A DNA stretch of 64,000 bases from Guyanagaster necrorhizus (taxonomy: Eukaryota; Basidiomycota; Agaricomycetes; Agaricales; Physalacriaceae), in the NCBI RefSeq assembly GCF_019112545.1, contig NW_025064890.1, forward strand, positions 1,369,993 to 1,433,992, in the 5' to 3' direction. Position numbers and translations under genes: made by a program. Under the pieces are notes generated by a model that was not told where the DNA came from, searched no databases, and saw nothing but the letters and a program-made list of their open reading frames with translations. Positions 1 through 12,800 of the stretch are shown here, in pieces; the first letter of the stretch is position 1, and the number at the start of each line of letters is the position of its first letter.

Positions 1-2914
1 AATGATCGCCTTTGAAAAGCGATCGACAATAATGAGAATGGTGTCATATCCATTACAGTCTGGCAGACCAGAAATCATGTTGATGGAAATGTATGTCCAT
101 GGCACTGATGGGATCTCATTTGGGTGTAGTGGAGCTAGGCATGCCTTCATAGAGGATTTCCCCTATTGACATACTTTACATGTGCGAATGTATGTGGTAA
201 CCTCGTTTTCTAGCTTTGGCCACCAATAATTTTGAAGAATTAATTCTTTAGTTTTGGTGATGCCGGAGTGGCTGGCCATTGCATGGTCATGACAAGTGGT
301 GATGATCTCGCCACAGAGCTTTTGATCATGAGAAACATAAATGTGTCTATTATAATAGATTATTCCTTCTTCCCTTGTTAGTCCTTGTTCGTGATTGAGT
401 GAGAATGCAATTCATTGATCCCACTTGTGGCTATTGTGAGTTGTGCTTTTTATCCATTCATATAGTTCCTCTTCCATTGGCATTATTATTGCTCAGAAGT
501 GCTGGGGCTATAGCAATGTCACCCCATCATTGTCTGCTCCTCTCTGGTCATGGTATGCTCATCGGCTGAGCAGGTCGGCTTTCTTGTTGGCCATTTCTGC
601 TTTGTGATGGAGAGTGTATTGATATTGGCTCAGTTCCATGATCCATCAAGCTTGTCACCAGTTTAATTTTTGCAGTTGCTGGAAGTATTGTAGATTTTGA
701 TGATCTGTCCAAATTTTGAAGATTTCAACAGCTCCAATGAGGTAGTGTCACCACTCCTCAAGTGTGAGCATAATGGCCAGAAGTTCTTTGTCATATATTT
801 CATAGTTTCTTTCTGTTACTGTGAGTGCTTTGGACAGAAATGCGACTGGCCTCCACCTTCCATCTTGTTCTTGGGAGAGTACCATTCCAATTGCTCTTTC
901 ACTGAAGTCTGCTTCAATCTGAAATTTTCCCTCCTGCATCAGGATTGCGAGAACAACATCCTCAGCTAAGTGCTTCTTTAGGTCTGTGAAAGCATCGAGT
1001 TGGGAGAGACCCCACCACCAAGGGGCATTACTGGTCAATTGGGTCATGGGACAGACCATTTTGCTATAGTCACAGATAAACCACCGGTAGAAGTTTGTAA
1101 AGCCAAGGAAGGACTGCAACTCCTTCTTCCTGGTTGGCTTAGACCATTTGATTACCCCTGCAACTTTTACTGGGTCCATCCAGATTGATCCCTTGGATAT
1201 GATAACTTCTAGGTACTCAGTTTTGAGTACCTTGAATTCGCATTTTTTGGCTTTAAGGAAGAGTTTGTGTCACCTCATAAGGTGTAATACCTGTCAGATG
1301 AGCTTGCGATGTTCTTCCCTGGTTTTTGACATGATCAGGATGTCATTAAGGTAAATGGTGACCTTTCCAGTGGTGATGAGCTCCTTAAAGATGTCATTCA
1401 TCATCCACTGGAATGTCACAGGGGAGTTGGTGAGCCTGAAGAACATGACTATCAGCTCAAATAGCCTTTGGTTCATCCAAAAGGCCACCTTCCACTCATC
1501 TCCTTTCTTTATTTGGACATTATTGTACCTCTATCAGACATCCAACTTCATGTAGTATTTGGCTCTCTGCAGTTTGTTCATGAGTTCAGAGATTAACAGA
1601 AGGGGATATTGATTTTTAATGGTCATCTCATTTAGTTTTCAATAGTCTTGGACTGGTCATAGCTTGCCATCTTTCTTCTTGACAAAGAAAAAGGGGGATG
1701 CTATAGGGGATTTGGAGGGTCTGATTCATCCGCTGGACAGGTTCTCTTCCAAGAACTTGTTGAGTTCCTGCTGCTCATAGATCCCAAGAGGGTACATCTT
1801 GCAATTGAGGTTGGTGTTGGCATTCAGGATGAGCTCAATGGCATGGTCCCATGACTTGAGCATTGGTAGTTCGTCGAAACTCTCCTTTTCGAAGAGATTC
1901 CTGAAGTCTTAGGCCCAATCAGGTATTATTTCTTCAAATGACCTTTCCTCCTTCTGCTCATAGGCCTTGGCTGCCAGAGTATTGGCATGATGCATGGCTC
2001 AAATGTGCAGCTCCTGTTAGAGATCCACAGTGAGGATTGTCTCCCCATCTTCCATTTCCTCATCCTACTGATCCTCTGGGTCCTCATCTGACAGTTCGAA
2101 AGGAATCTTCTGGCAGCAGCACCTGGCAAATGTGATCCACCCAGTCTTTCAGTTGATCAGCAGGTTGTGCTGTATAAGCCAATCATAGTCTAGGAAGATC
2201 TCCTTGATTCCAAGATCAGTAATGACCAAGTCAATTTGTTCTGCATGGTCCCTGATTGTCAGTCTGAGTTCTACGAACTCAGTGATGAATCCTGCTTGGT
2301 TTTTGGTTCCATCAGTGTTGTAGACTGGTATTGGGGCCACGGTTGCTCATGTCGGAAGATGATGTTGATCAATGAAGACTCGATTAATTAAGCTCTCAGT
2401 ACAGCCACTGTCGATCAGGGCTGTTACAGCATAGGGAGTCCAGGTCATGAGGATTTTGATCTGTGCCTTGGTGATCAGATCCCTCCCAGTTGTTTTTGTT
2501 CATCAGATAAATTTGTGGGGCCTATGGAGCTCATCCAGCCATTTCAGGGCTCAGCATCTTTTGGCCCTTTTCAACCCTTTTATCATCTTGTCGACCACTT
2601 CTTCAGCTCTGGTTCGATGGATCCAGTTTTTTAGTATGGCCTTTGCTTCTTCTTTGTTCTTGGCATTCCATATAGCTCTCCAGGTCCACTCGGTGTCGAA
2701 TAGTTTGAGCCAAGTGTTGGAGCTCTCTGCCTCTGTTTGGCCTATAGGCATTTGAGCTTCTTTTTGTGATTCTTCGATGTGCATGGTAATTTGAGGTATA
2801 TTCAAATGCACAGAGTACATAGGCATAGAAGTAGCTACAAAAGTACTATTAGTCCATCTAGTGGCTGGCATTGGCACACCATGAAAGTCTTTGGCCGACC
2901 CAGTGGAATCGCTC
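1..2914 (-). pseudogene. pol of element E (protease, reverse transcriptase, RNase H, integrase start)
   Basis: Pol begins in the -1 frame overlapping the Gag stop. Protease has its DSG triad at about 2400 (residues ALIDSGCTES). Reverse transcriptase occupies roughly 2030-1200; its catalytic box at 1342-1353 reads YLND instead of YLDD, a change of the first catalytic Asp. RNase H at 1179-748 keeps NYEIYDKELLAI. Integrase starts near 550 and runs off the window. Multiple in-frame TGA/TAG/TAA codons and lost CpGs show decay. Compared with the closely related pol of element C at 59533-63420, it aligns throughout. Confidence 0.93.
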
Positions 2915-5900
2915 ACTGGTCAGCCCCATCTTTTACCTCTTTCACTTTGGTCTCTTTTCTGAGTTCTTCATCTTCTTTCTGCAACTTGGCGATCTGGGCC
3001 CAGATGTCTTCCCAGGTTTGCTTCTTCTTTGGACAATCCTTTGACATGTGCCCTTTCTGTCTGCAGTTAAAGCACTTTCTCTTCTTCTTTAGTCGATCTA
3101 TGTCTATCGGTTTTCCTGATCCGATATAAGTCGTCCCGGTGCCTGTCTTCTGTGTGCTGTATGATGGCGAGGCCATTGAGGTTCCTTGTGGTTTCTCAAC
3201 AGTTGTCCCTGACTTATTTGGGGTTGGCAGTGTCTTCTTGGGATAGTCTTGGAATGTCATCAACTCCGCTTTCTGCCTTTGCCGCTCCTTGTACATCTCA
3301 ACAATTTGTTCCTTCTATTTGTTGTAACCTACTAGCATCAGTCCTTTGATGCTGATGGTCAAAATTATTGTGATGTATGAAGGTGGTACTCCTCTCTTGA
3401 GGGCCTCAACCACCCTTCCGGTGTTCTCTGTATCCTCTCGTATCCCCGCAAGCTTGGCTAACCTTTCCAGCTCATCAAAGTAATCAGTTGCCACCTTGTC
3501 TGCTATCTTGTATTCTTTTATCTTTTGTTTGTGCATCTCCTGTACCACTAGATCAATAAACTTGTCGTTTAGCATTTGTTTGAAGGTCAGCCAGGATGGA
3601 TACCAGTAATGGTCACAGGTGGTGAAACAGAAGTTCAGGGAGATAAGAATCCACCACTTCTTGGCCTTCTCTTTGAGATAAAAGGCTGCAAATATGACTT
3701 TGTTTATGTTTGTACTGAGATAGCTGGTGTATACCTCAAAGTACTGTTCACAGTTGACAAGAAAACAGTCAATATCATCAGAAGCCCCTTTGAATAGGTG
3801 GGGCTTCCATAATAGGTCTGGATGACATTGCAGGATGGCCGCATCATGAGGGAGTGACCCTATTGGATTCAGGTATTCTTTGAAGGGAGGACAATGCCAT
3901 TCGATTGGCAGTCCCAGGAAAGAGTGCAGGGAGTGGTCATCAGCAATCGGGCTTCCCAGGGGTGGTCCTTCCTTTCTGACAATTACTCTATCCCAGATGG
4001 TAAACCCTAGGCAGACTGCTTCCAGGTCATCTTGTACTGGCTCCTTTCCCTTTCCACTGGGTCCTGCTTCATCAGCCAGGGGTTGTCTCATGAAGAGTCA
4101 TGATCCCTGGTTGGTCTAAGGGTTTCAATACCCAATTGGCCATTCTATCGGCCAAGGTTGGCTTCTTGCTAGCCAGGTTGCTGTAGTTCAGATTGACTTG
4201 TCAGAGTATGAAAAGTTGCTGCAGATGGAGGGAGCAGTGTACACGGCTCGTTTCAGAGGTGTTGGGGGCATCTTTGGCAAGAGGTTTATTGTTGTCAGCA
4301 CTGAGTAGGCCAGTGGTCACCATACCTGGTCCTTGGGATGCTGTTTGTTGTACTGAATGGCAGCATAGTTGGTTGCTGCATGTTTTAGGATTTCTGTTTG
4401 TTTATCAGTACTGGAGCATAAATATAATTGTCTCATCTGCAAAGCTACCCAAGTCGTATCATGCCATAGAAAGTTTATCCCTTGCAGGTAGTACTCCTGG
4501 TACTCCTGCATTCTTGCCCTCACCATTTCTCATTCCAATTCTTCTTTATCTGTTGTTTCTTCTAGTCCATACCTGAGGATCCCACTAGGACATGGCAGAT
4601 CATTGCTTTTAGTTTCCTCAGCCTCTTTGTCATCCTCTTCCTTCTTGAGGAGAGAATTGGCAGGTGGGTTATAGAGTCTCTTGCCCCCTTTCAGTTGGAT
4701 GGTCATCATGCTCCTCTGGCTGAGAGCTCAGTCCAGCAGTCACAGGACCTGGTGTATCGACATAGGTGGCTGCGAGTCGACTGCTGATTTCTGGGTCATA
4801 CCGGTTGCTGCCTATTGCTCTCACTGCTGCCACTCACTCATGATAGAGGCAGATGTTCTGTTTGTAGTCGTTATTGATGAGCTGACCAATGACTCAACTT
4901 CCAAGAAAGCCTTAGAGGGTGTGAGCAGGAATGTGGGCATTTCCAGAGACTCGAAGCCCATAATGTCTAAGGATGGACTCGTTGCTCCTGATGGCTGAAT
5001 CAGCACTAGGAGTTCTTCGAAAAGGGAGATATTCTAGAGTTGCAGAGTGTGGATTCCAGTCAGGGGTCCTACTTCTAGATGAGCTGGGCTCTCTGAAGAT
5101 AGGAGTGGAGAGGGAAGCATCTGCTTATACCAGAGTGAGGACACTACGGACCTCAGATCTAAGTCCATACCAGTTGGTGATGTCAGCCCTGGCGAGCTGG
5201 TTCCTTTCCATCTCTTGCTGTCGGTCTCAGTTCTGCTTGTCATGCTGAGCAGCTGCTCTCCTCTGGAGCTCCTCTTCCTCATGGTGGTCCTCATGCTCTC
5301 CATGTACTAGCTGCAGGTCATTTTGCTGCCTATACTCTTTTTGTCAGATGGCATCATTATAGTTGAAAGAGATGGTAAGGTCCCAGGTGAGAAAGTATCG
5401 GTGGACTGTTTTCTCTCATACTTGTCATCGTTGCTCTTCATTGTTCTGGAGGTTCCACTCCATCCATGAGCTGGCTTGGGAGATGGGGGTAGGGCTGAGA
5501 GACTGGCTGTAAGGAGTCAGAGGTCAGAATTGTCGAGCCAGCCAAGCAGGATCGAGAGAGTCTTGAGCATGGTCGGCAACCCCATGGGTTTGGGAGATGG
5601 AAGAGGGATCGGGAGAGGGGGACTGCTCAAAGAAGTCTTCTGGGAGGTTCTAGTCCTTCCCATGAAGGATGGTGTTTGATACAAAGATTCCACATCCTCC
5701 TGAGATGCAAGAGTACTGGTTTCCAGGTCGAGGGGAGTGTTGTCCTCTCACTTCTTCTTCACTATTCTCCTGATGCGAGCTGCTAGGCCCAGCTTCTGGG
5801 GGCTGGTAGGTCATTCATCTGGAGTCAGGGATGTCATGTAGGGGGAGGTCCAGAGTTATATTGCATAAGATTTCTCAAATATGTAGGAATTTATTGTAAT

Positions 5901-6045
5901 GTCTGAGGGCTCAGATGGTAATTGAGTGGCATCTTCAGCACAGCTGGATGATCACCAATAATCCTATTAATGTTCCAATGATGGAAGAGAGGAGTTCAAA
6001 GAACTTGTGATTGAAGTTCAGGTCAGTAGAGGTTGTAGGGGGCAT
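2913..6045 (-). pseudogene. gag with long N-terminal extension, element E
   Basis: Reads from ATG 6045 (MPPTTSTDLNF) to a stop at 2913, roughly 1,040 codons, with several stops and at least one frame change between 6045 and 5303. The first about 35 residues hold a hydrophobic stretch (FFELLSSIIGTLIGLLVII) that could be membrane-associated. A charged, probably coiled-coil region follows around 5200-5350. The capsid-like part lies at about 3950-3300 and a CCHC zinc knuckle (CFNCRQKGHMSKDC) at about 3030-3075. The same layout is seen in elements B, D and A. Gag would package the RNA; the role of the extension is unknown to me. Confidence 0.85.
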
Positions 6046-6086
6046 TCGGTTTCTCAGCACAATTGAGCTTGAGAAAGAGAAGATAA

Positions 6087-6100
6087 AGCTTCAAGCTAAT
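6087..6100 (-). other. putative self-priming primer binding site, element E
   Basis: The 14 bases directly after the 5' LTR (minus strand ATTAGCTTGAAGCT) do not look like a tRNA 3'-end complement (no TGG start). They are complementary to AGCTTCGAGCTAAA in the LTR at 6263-6250, apart from one G-T wobble and one terminal mismatch. This is the arrangement used by Tf1-type elements that prime from their own mRNA 5' end. Confidence 0.6.
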
Positions 6101-6556
6101 TGTTAGACCCAAGCATCATGTGAACAGATACATATGATAAACAGATGTCTCTTCACACTTCGAAGAATCACCTGAGTTCACTATGCTTATATCTAGTCAG
6201 TGTGTCATAAGATCAGTTGTTGACTCAAGGTAGAATAGTGGTTATAAACTTTAGCTCGAAGCTGGAGTATGCCAGCAAGAGCTGTAGCTCTTAAATACAA
6301 AGTAAAGCATCCTAAAAATACTGCTACTAATTGTGTTCTCCTGTGTCCATGATACCTATTGTCCTTGAGCATCGCTACCATACATAAAAGGCTGATTGTC
6401 ATTGAGCACTATAGTCATTGTGTTGGAGAGTGATTGGTATCATTGATCAGTTGTGATGACTCAGCACTTCTCACAGTCCTAAGCGCTGCAGCTTTAGTGC
6501 TCTGACTAAGCATAAATAGGGGTTAAGTGAAAGGAAGAAGAGAAAAAATCATAACA
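6101..6556 (-). repeat. 5' LTR of element E (456 bp)
   Basis: Minus-strand LTR starting TGTTATGATTTTT at 6556 and ending GGGTCTAACA at 6101 (TGTTA...TAACA ends). It matches the LTRs at 13850-14320, 54859-55319, 57509-57967 and 59045-59499. A TATA-like TATTTAA lies at 6297-6291. The leader of E follows directly on the left. Confidence 0.93.
6291..6297 (-). promoter_or_regulatory. TATA box in LTR of element E
   Basis: TATTTAA on the minus strand, conserved in position in other alpha LTRs (TACTTAA at 57770-57776 in B). The segment AGCTTCGAGCTAAA (6263-6250) starts 34 nt downstream, about where a transcript would begin. Confidence 0.6.
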
Positions 6557-6583
6557 TCAAGTCCAATTATGCTGAGAAACTGA

Positions 6584-9500
6584 ATGCCTCCTGCTATCAA
6601 TTCATCAGATCTAAACTTTACTCATGAGTTCTTTGAACTCCTCACTTCCATCATTGGAACATTGTTAGGATTATTAGTGATCATACCAATCAATCACTGC
6701 CTGGGCCATCTAGTATTATCAAGAGTTTCAGCATATCTGACATATTCTATGAAATGTCACCTCTGACCTCCCCCTCCATAATATCTCTCTCTCTGCCCAA
6801 CAGTCCTTCCAGCCTATGGAAGGAACCATACTTGAAGCTGACTCTGAGGACATGCCTATGCAGCATCCTGGAGAAGAAATGCAGCACAGATACCCACCCT
6901 GACTCCTGACAGTAATTGTCAGAAATGATAGCAACTCTTGGACTACAGGGTTTCAAAGACCAAGGCCTGACATGCCCATCCTGTGCATCAAGTGAGCAGA
7001 CATCCCCAGCTGCATCTCTATGATGAGAGCCACTCTCTCAACTGCACCCTCTGAGTCTGGCATTGAACATCATGCCAGAGACTCTCTTGATGCCACTGAG
7101 GTGGCTTGAAGGAGTAGAAGTATCTCACCAAATGAGAGCTATGGATCCTTATATGTAATACTGATAGGAAGTGGGGAGAGTTTCTCTACTGAGCTATATA
7201 TCAGAAACCAGAGCACTGACAATGAGAGAGGAAGAACAGGCATTATCAGAACTGATGATGTATTCTTTGCTGATGACAGCAATGAAGAAAGATACTGGTG
7301 AGAGGCTGCCAGAGTGGCTGACCAAATAGAGTGCTGCACAGCTCACAGAGTTGGCTGCATATGAATGCCACTAGAAGTACTACAACCAACTGACTCCATT
7401 GATCTGGTTCTCTCCCTAGAGAATGAAGTTTGACACACTAATTCTCTTGCTGAGTATGTCCAAGAGCAGGCATAAATTGAGTATGAGGCAGCTGAAGAGA
7501 ACACCCTCTTTGAGTGGTATCTCTGGGCATGAGATGCAGCAGATTGGAGGAGGAGCTCAGAGAGCCCTAGCACCTCCACCCCTGACAGAACTCTGATCAA
7601 CTCTCCCAATACTCTGTTTTAGAAATCTAGCACTTCTGCTGATTCAGAGTTCAACCCATAGGCAGTACTCTCTGAGAGTATCATTCATGTGGATAACATC
7701 CACTGATAAGCATTGCTCAATCTCAATGATGACTGTCCACTATCCTATGGGACTGATTCAATTGCTGATATTGACAATATACTAGTCTGAGAAGGAGACC
7801 TATGAAGTCAGAGAGGAGACTTTAAAGATAACAGTGATCACATTGACCCCACTAGAGACCTCAAGCAGGTCTTGGATGGGTGCATCATAAGCCTCTTCCT
7901 CTGACCCTGCTTTTATTGAAACTTCTGCCAATATCACAGAACAGTGGTGGCAGAAGCAGTGAGATGCAATGCAGAAGAGCAGCAGTGAGGAGGACAGTCT
8001 CCTTCTCATCCTGGACCTAGCAATACTGGACCCAGCATCCAGCAGCAGCAGCTAGGCCAACCCAGACATCTATGACCCATATGATAGTTCTCTTCTCAAG
8101 GGGAACAAGGGTGAGATGGATGACAAGAAAGACCCCAACAATGAGGGAAAAGGAGATCTCCTCTCTAAGTGGAAAAGTATGTTTTTGCAACACCTGATGA
8201 AAGAAGAATTAGTGAGAAGAGTGCAGGAGGAGCACCAGAGTGAATTCTTATGGCTGTACCAGAAAGAGACAGCTACTTTATGGACAGATGACATCTGGTT
8301 GGTGTCACCCATGGGACAAAGGTACACCATCACTGACAGGATCAAGCACATGAATATTATTTAATATGTGGCCACTGAGCAGACTATTTTTATTTACAAT
8401 AAAAAATATTTAGGACACTAATTAGCATTGCTACTGGCATACAAGTCTAGATTCAACATAGAACCAATGCCTTGAATGCTGAGTGTGGCACTCAGCTGAG
8501 CCATCTATATAGCATCATCTATCTGAACCACATCCTTCCAATACATGTTTGCCACTTCTGCTGTCCACAATATGGCATCTTAGCTCATACAAAGCCAACT
8601 CAGGCTGAGAGACCTCTACTAGAACCCATGAGCACAATCCATGCACCAACCATTTGCTAGACAGCCTTTACTGAATGAAGCCAAAAGAAGCAGAAAGGCC
8701 TCTGAAGCCATGTGGGATGACCCTGAGGCAGTAAAACTAGAGTTCATCATTGAGAACAGATGCATTGTGTGCAAGAAGGCACAGCCATAGGAGAGTCCTG
8801 TCACTGATGATGGCTTCCTCCATTTATTTCCAGGACTTTTGACAACCTGGAACATCTCACCTTTTGGTGGAATCCTGAACCCAATGACTGTCTTGGCAGC
8901 TGATGTGGCAGTCATCAACTGCTGACCAGATCTCTTGTAGAAGCCCCACTCCTTCAAAGAGGCCTCCAACAATATAGACTGTTTCCTCATCAACTGTGAT
9001 CAATACTTCCAAGTGTATACTCTGTTCTTCATGCTTGACATGTACAAGGTCAGATTCACTATAACATACCTCAAGGAGAAGGCCAAAATGTGGTGGGTGC
9101 TCTTTGTCTCCATATTCTGGTTGACCATATAGCAGCACCACCAGTATCTCTCATGGCTAGTGTTCAAACAAATAGTGATTGACAAATTCACTGACTCTAC
9201 TATCCAGAAGGTATACAAGCAGAAGATGAAGGAATACAAGATGGGGGACAAGCCAGCCACCAAGTACTTTGACAAACTAGAATGACTTGAAAAACTCACT
9301 GGAGTCTGAGATGATATTGTGGACATAGGATGGATGGTTGAATACATGAAGATGAGAGCACTGCTCTTCTATCTGAAGATCATCTCAGACATCAGACATG
9401 ATATTCTGAAGAGATATGATGAGTGGAAAGCCTGCATTACCATCATATACAGGGAGAGGCAACAGCAGAGAGTGGAACAGACCACCCTAACTGAGAGTCA

Positions 9501-9838
9501 GAAAAACCAGGGACAGAGCACAAAGTCCACCTCCAGCATGACCACCATGTTCACCAAGCCTGGCAGCTCAGTCCAACTTCCTCCTATGGTGAGAAGAAAA
9601 CCAGTATGAGCATGACATTTACCAGAATAGATAAGCTAATAAATGTGGATTGGCTCAAGAAGGAGAGTAAGTGCTTTAACTGTGGCCAAAAGAGTCACAT
9701 GACATGAGACTGCTCATAGAAAAAGAACAAGCACACTCAGAAGAACCTCAGAGCTTGATCACTGAGTTACAGAAGGAGAATAAAGCCCTCAAGCCAGAAA
9801 CAAAGGTCAAGTAGATAAAAGATGGGGCTGAGCAGTGA
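6584..9838 (+). pseudogene. gag with long N-terminal extension, element D
   Basis: ATG 6584 (MPPAINSSDLNF) begins the same hydrophobic N-terminus as in E and B. The extension runs to about 8800, the capsid-like core covers about 8800-9500, and the zinc knuckle at about 9671-9711 reads CFNCGQKSHMT-stop-DC. The stop TGA at 9836-9838 is followed by pol in the -1 frame. Frame changes and many stops are present. About 1,080 codons in total, far longer than the few-hundred-residue Gag usual for Ty3/gypsy. Confidence 0.85.
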
Positions 9839-12800
9839 GCGATTTCACTGACTTAGCCAAGATAATGAGTGGTGTATCACAAGCAGATGCTGGACAGACT
9901 GATTATATCTCTATAGTACCACCTATGTCTAAATTATACATACATTTGAATATACCTGACACTATCACTCAGAAACCAGAATCACCTAAGAAAAAAACTC
10001 AACCACCTACAGGCTGAACAGGAGCAGAGAGTCCCATCAGTTGGCTCAAGCCATTTGACACCAAATGGACCTGGTGAGCCATCAAGAATGCAAAGGATAA
10101 AGCTATAGTGAAAGCCATGCTCAGAAACTAAGTTCATAAGACCTAAATCAAAGAAGTGGTCAATGAGGTAATAGAGAGGATGAGAAAAGCTGAACACTGT
10201 TGAGCCTTGGAATAGCTTAATGAGCTCTGAGGACCATGGAAATTCATCTGACAATCCAAGACTCTGGGACAGGACTTACTGGTCAAAGCCTAAATTGAGA
10301 TGCTCACATCTTGAAGCACTTATGCAGTAACTGCCCTGATTGACAGCAGCTGCATGGGCAGCTTGATCAACCGTGCTTTTGTTATTAAGTACAATCTTCC
10401 CACCCAAGCTACTGTGGCACTAATTCCCATCTACAATGCTGATGAGACAAAGAATCAGGCTGGATCAATTACCAAATTCATCAAGCTCAGGCTCACAATC
10501 AGCAATTATACAGAAAGAATAGATCTCACTATTACTGACCTCAGAACTAAGGAAATATTCCTTGATCATGATTGGCTTATCTGCCACAATCCACTGATCA
10601 ACTGGAAGACTGGTCAGATCACATTCACATAATGTCAGTGCTATAAGATACTGTTCAAATTACCCAATGAAGATCTCAAAGATCAGTGGGACAAGGAGAT
10701 GAAGAATAGTGAAACCATTCTCACTGTGGACCTACAGAAGGCCATGCACATCTGAGCTATACATCATGCCAACAACTTGGCTACAAGGGCCAATGAAGAA
10801 AAAGAGAACAAGACATTTGAAAAAATAGTACCAGAATGGGTCCAGGACTACTGAGACTTATTCAATAAAGAAAGTTTCAATGAGTTACCAGATCTGAAGC
10901 CTTAGGATCACATGATTAAGCTAATTCCAAATGCTAATACTAATCTGAATTGTAAGGTATATCCACTTAGCAATAATAAGCAACAAGGGCTTGATCAGTT
11001 CTTGGAGAAAAATCTCTCTAATAGGTGAGTCTAGCCATCAAAATCTCTAATAGCCTCTCCCTTCTTCTTCATCAAGAAGAAGGACAGGAAACTCTGACCA
11101 GTACAAAATTACCAGAAGCTCAATGAGATGATAATTAAAAACTATTATTTGCTTCTGTTAATTTCTGAATTAATAGACAAGCTCTGCAGTGCCTAGTACT
11201 ACACCAAGCTGGATATCTGCTGGGGATATAACAATGTATGCATCAAAGAAGGCAACAAATGGAAAGCCACCTTCCATATGAATCAAGGGCTATTCAAACT
11301 AATGGTCATGTTCTTTGGCCTCACCAATTCACCAGCAACCTTCCAATGGATGATGAACAATATATTCAAAGATCTCATCATTACAGGAAAGGTTACAATC
11401 TGCTTGGATGACATTCTCATCATGTCTAAGACCAAAGAGGAACACCAACAGCTAGTACAACAAGTACTAGCTCTTATGAGAAAGCACTGATTATTCCTCA
11501 AGGCTGAAAAGTGTGAATTCAAGGTACTTGAGACTGAGTACCTTGGAGTCATTATCAGTGAAGGAAGTATCCAGATGAACCCTGTCAAAGTGGCAAGCAC
11601 GACAGAATGGCCAGAACCCACCAAGAAAAAGAAGCTACAGTCCTTTTTGGGATTCACCAACTTCTATCAGTGATTTATCCAAGACTACAGTAAGATAGTC
11701 TGACTGATGATCTAGCTAACTGGCAATGCCCTATGAACTTGGGGTCCAGCTCAACAATCAGCATTTAATGATCTCAAATGATGACTAGCAGAAGATATAG
11801 TTCTTACTATCCTGACACAGGATGGAAAGTTCTATGTCAAAGCCAACTCAAGTGAAGGTGCCATCAGTGCCATCCTCTCCTAAAAGCAAGAGAGCTGGTG
11901 GCACCTAGTTGTGTTTTTCTCTAAAGCACTAACTATCATAGAATGCAACTATGAAATATACAACAAGGAGTTGCTCATCATTATGCTTGCTCTGGCTGAG
12001 TGGTGGCATTATCTAATCAGATCAATTCAGACCTTTAAAATCTGGACTGATCATCAAAATCTGTGATACTTCTGGATACCACAAAAGTTAAACCACTGAC
12101 AAGCCCAGTGGGTCACAGAATTATCTGAGTATGACTATACACTGCACCATAAAGCTGGTGTAGCCAACAAGAAGGCAGATCTGCTTAACAGGAGGGCAGA
12201 TCATAACCAAGAAGGAGATGATAATAAGGGAGTCATGATTTTAAAACCAGAACACTTTTGTGCAATGGTTATACTGATGGAAGAAGAGATTTATGAGCAC
12301 ATCAAGAGTGCCATATGAGACACTCATAAATGGGATCAGTGGGTTGCTCCATCACTCAATCATAAATAAGGCATAAAAAAGGAGAAAGAAATAATTCACT
12401 ATAATAGGCAGATCTATATTCTCCAAGATCAGATGCTCTATGGTGAAATAATAGCCATATGTCATAATCACACAACTGCTGGACATCCAAAAATTGCCAA
12501 GACAAAGAAGCTGATATTATAGGAATACTGGTGGCCCAAGATGGGCTAAGACATAGAACAATATGTCAAGGCTTGCAAAACTTGCCAATGAGGCAAATCC
12601 TCTATGCAACTATGAGCTATGCTGCTCCACCCTAATAAGGTTCTAATGATATCATGGACCCACATTTTGGTGGACATGGTCACTGGATTATCAGACTGTA
12701 ATGGTTATGACACTATAATTGTCATAGTCAATCACTTCTTCAAAGTGATTATTCTGATCATGTGCTCAATGGAGTTAACCTCAGAAGAGTGGGCAAAGAT

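Larger units (their letters stand above)
1..6556 (-). mobile_element. Ty3/gypsy chromovirus-like element E (family alpha), left part outside window
   Basis: A minus-strand LTR retrotransposon whose 5' LTR (6101-6556), leader, Gag, protease, reverse transcriptase, RNase H and the start of integrase can be read leftwards until the window ends. The domain order Gag-PR-RT-RH-INT is that of Ty3/gypsy. It sits in the leader of element D: to the right of its 5' LTR the plus-strand leader of D begins in mid-sequence (6557, TCAAG...). CpG is nearly absent and every reading frame is broken by stops, so the copy is dead. Its 3' LTR and the 5' LTR of D must lie left of base 1. Confidence 0.93.
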
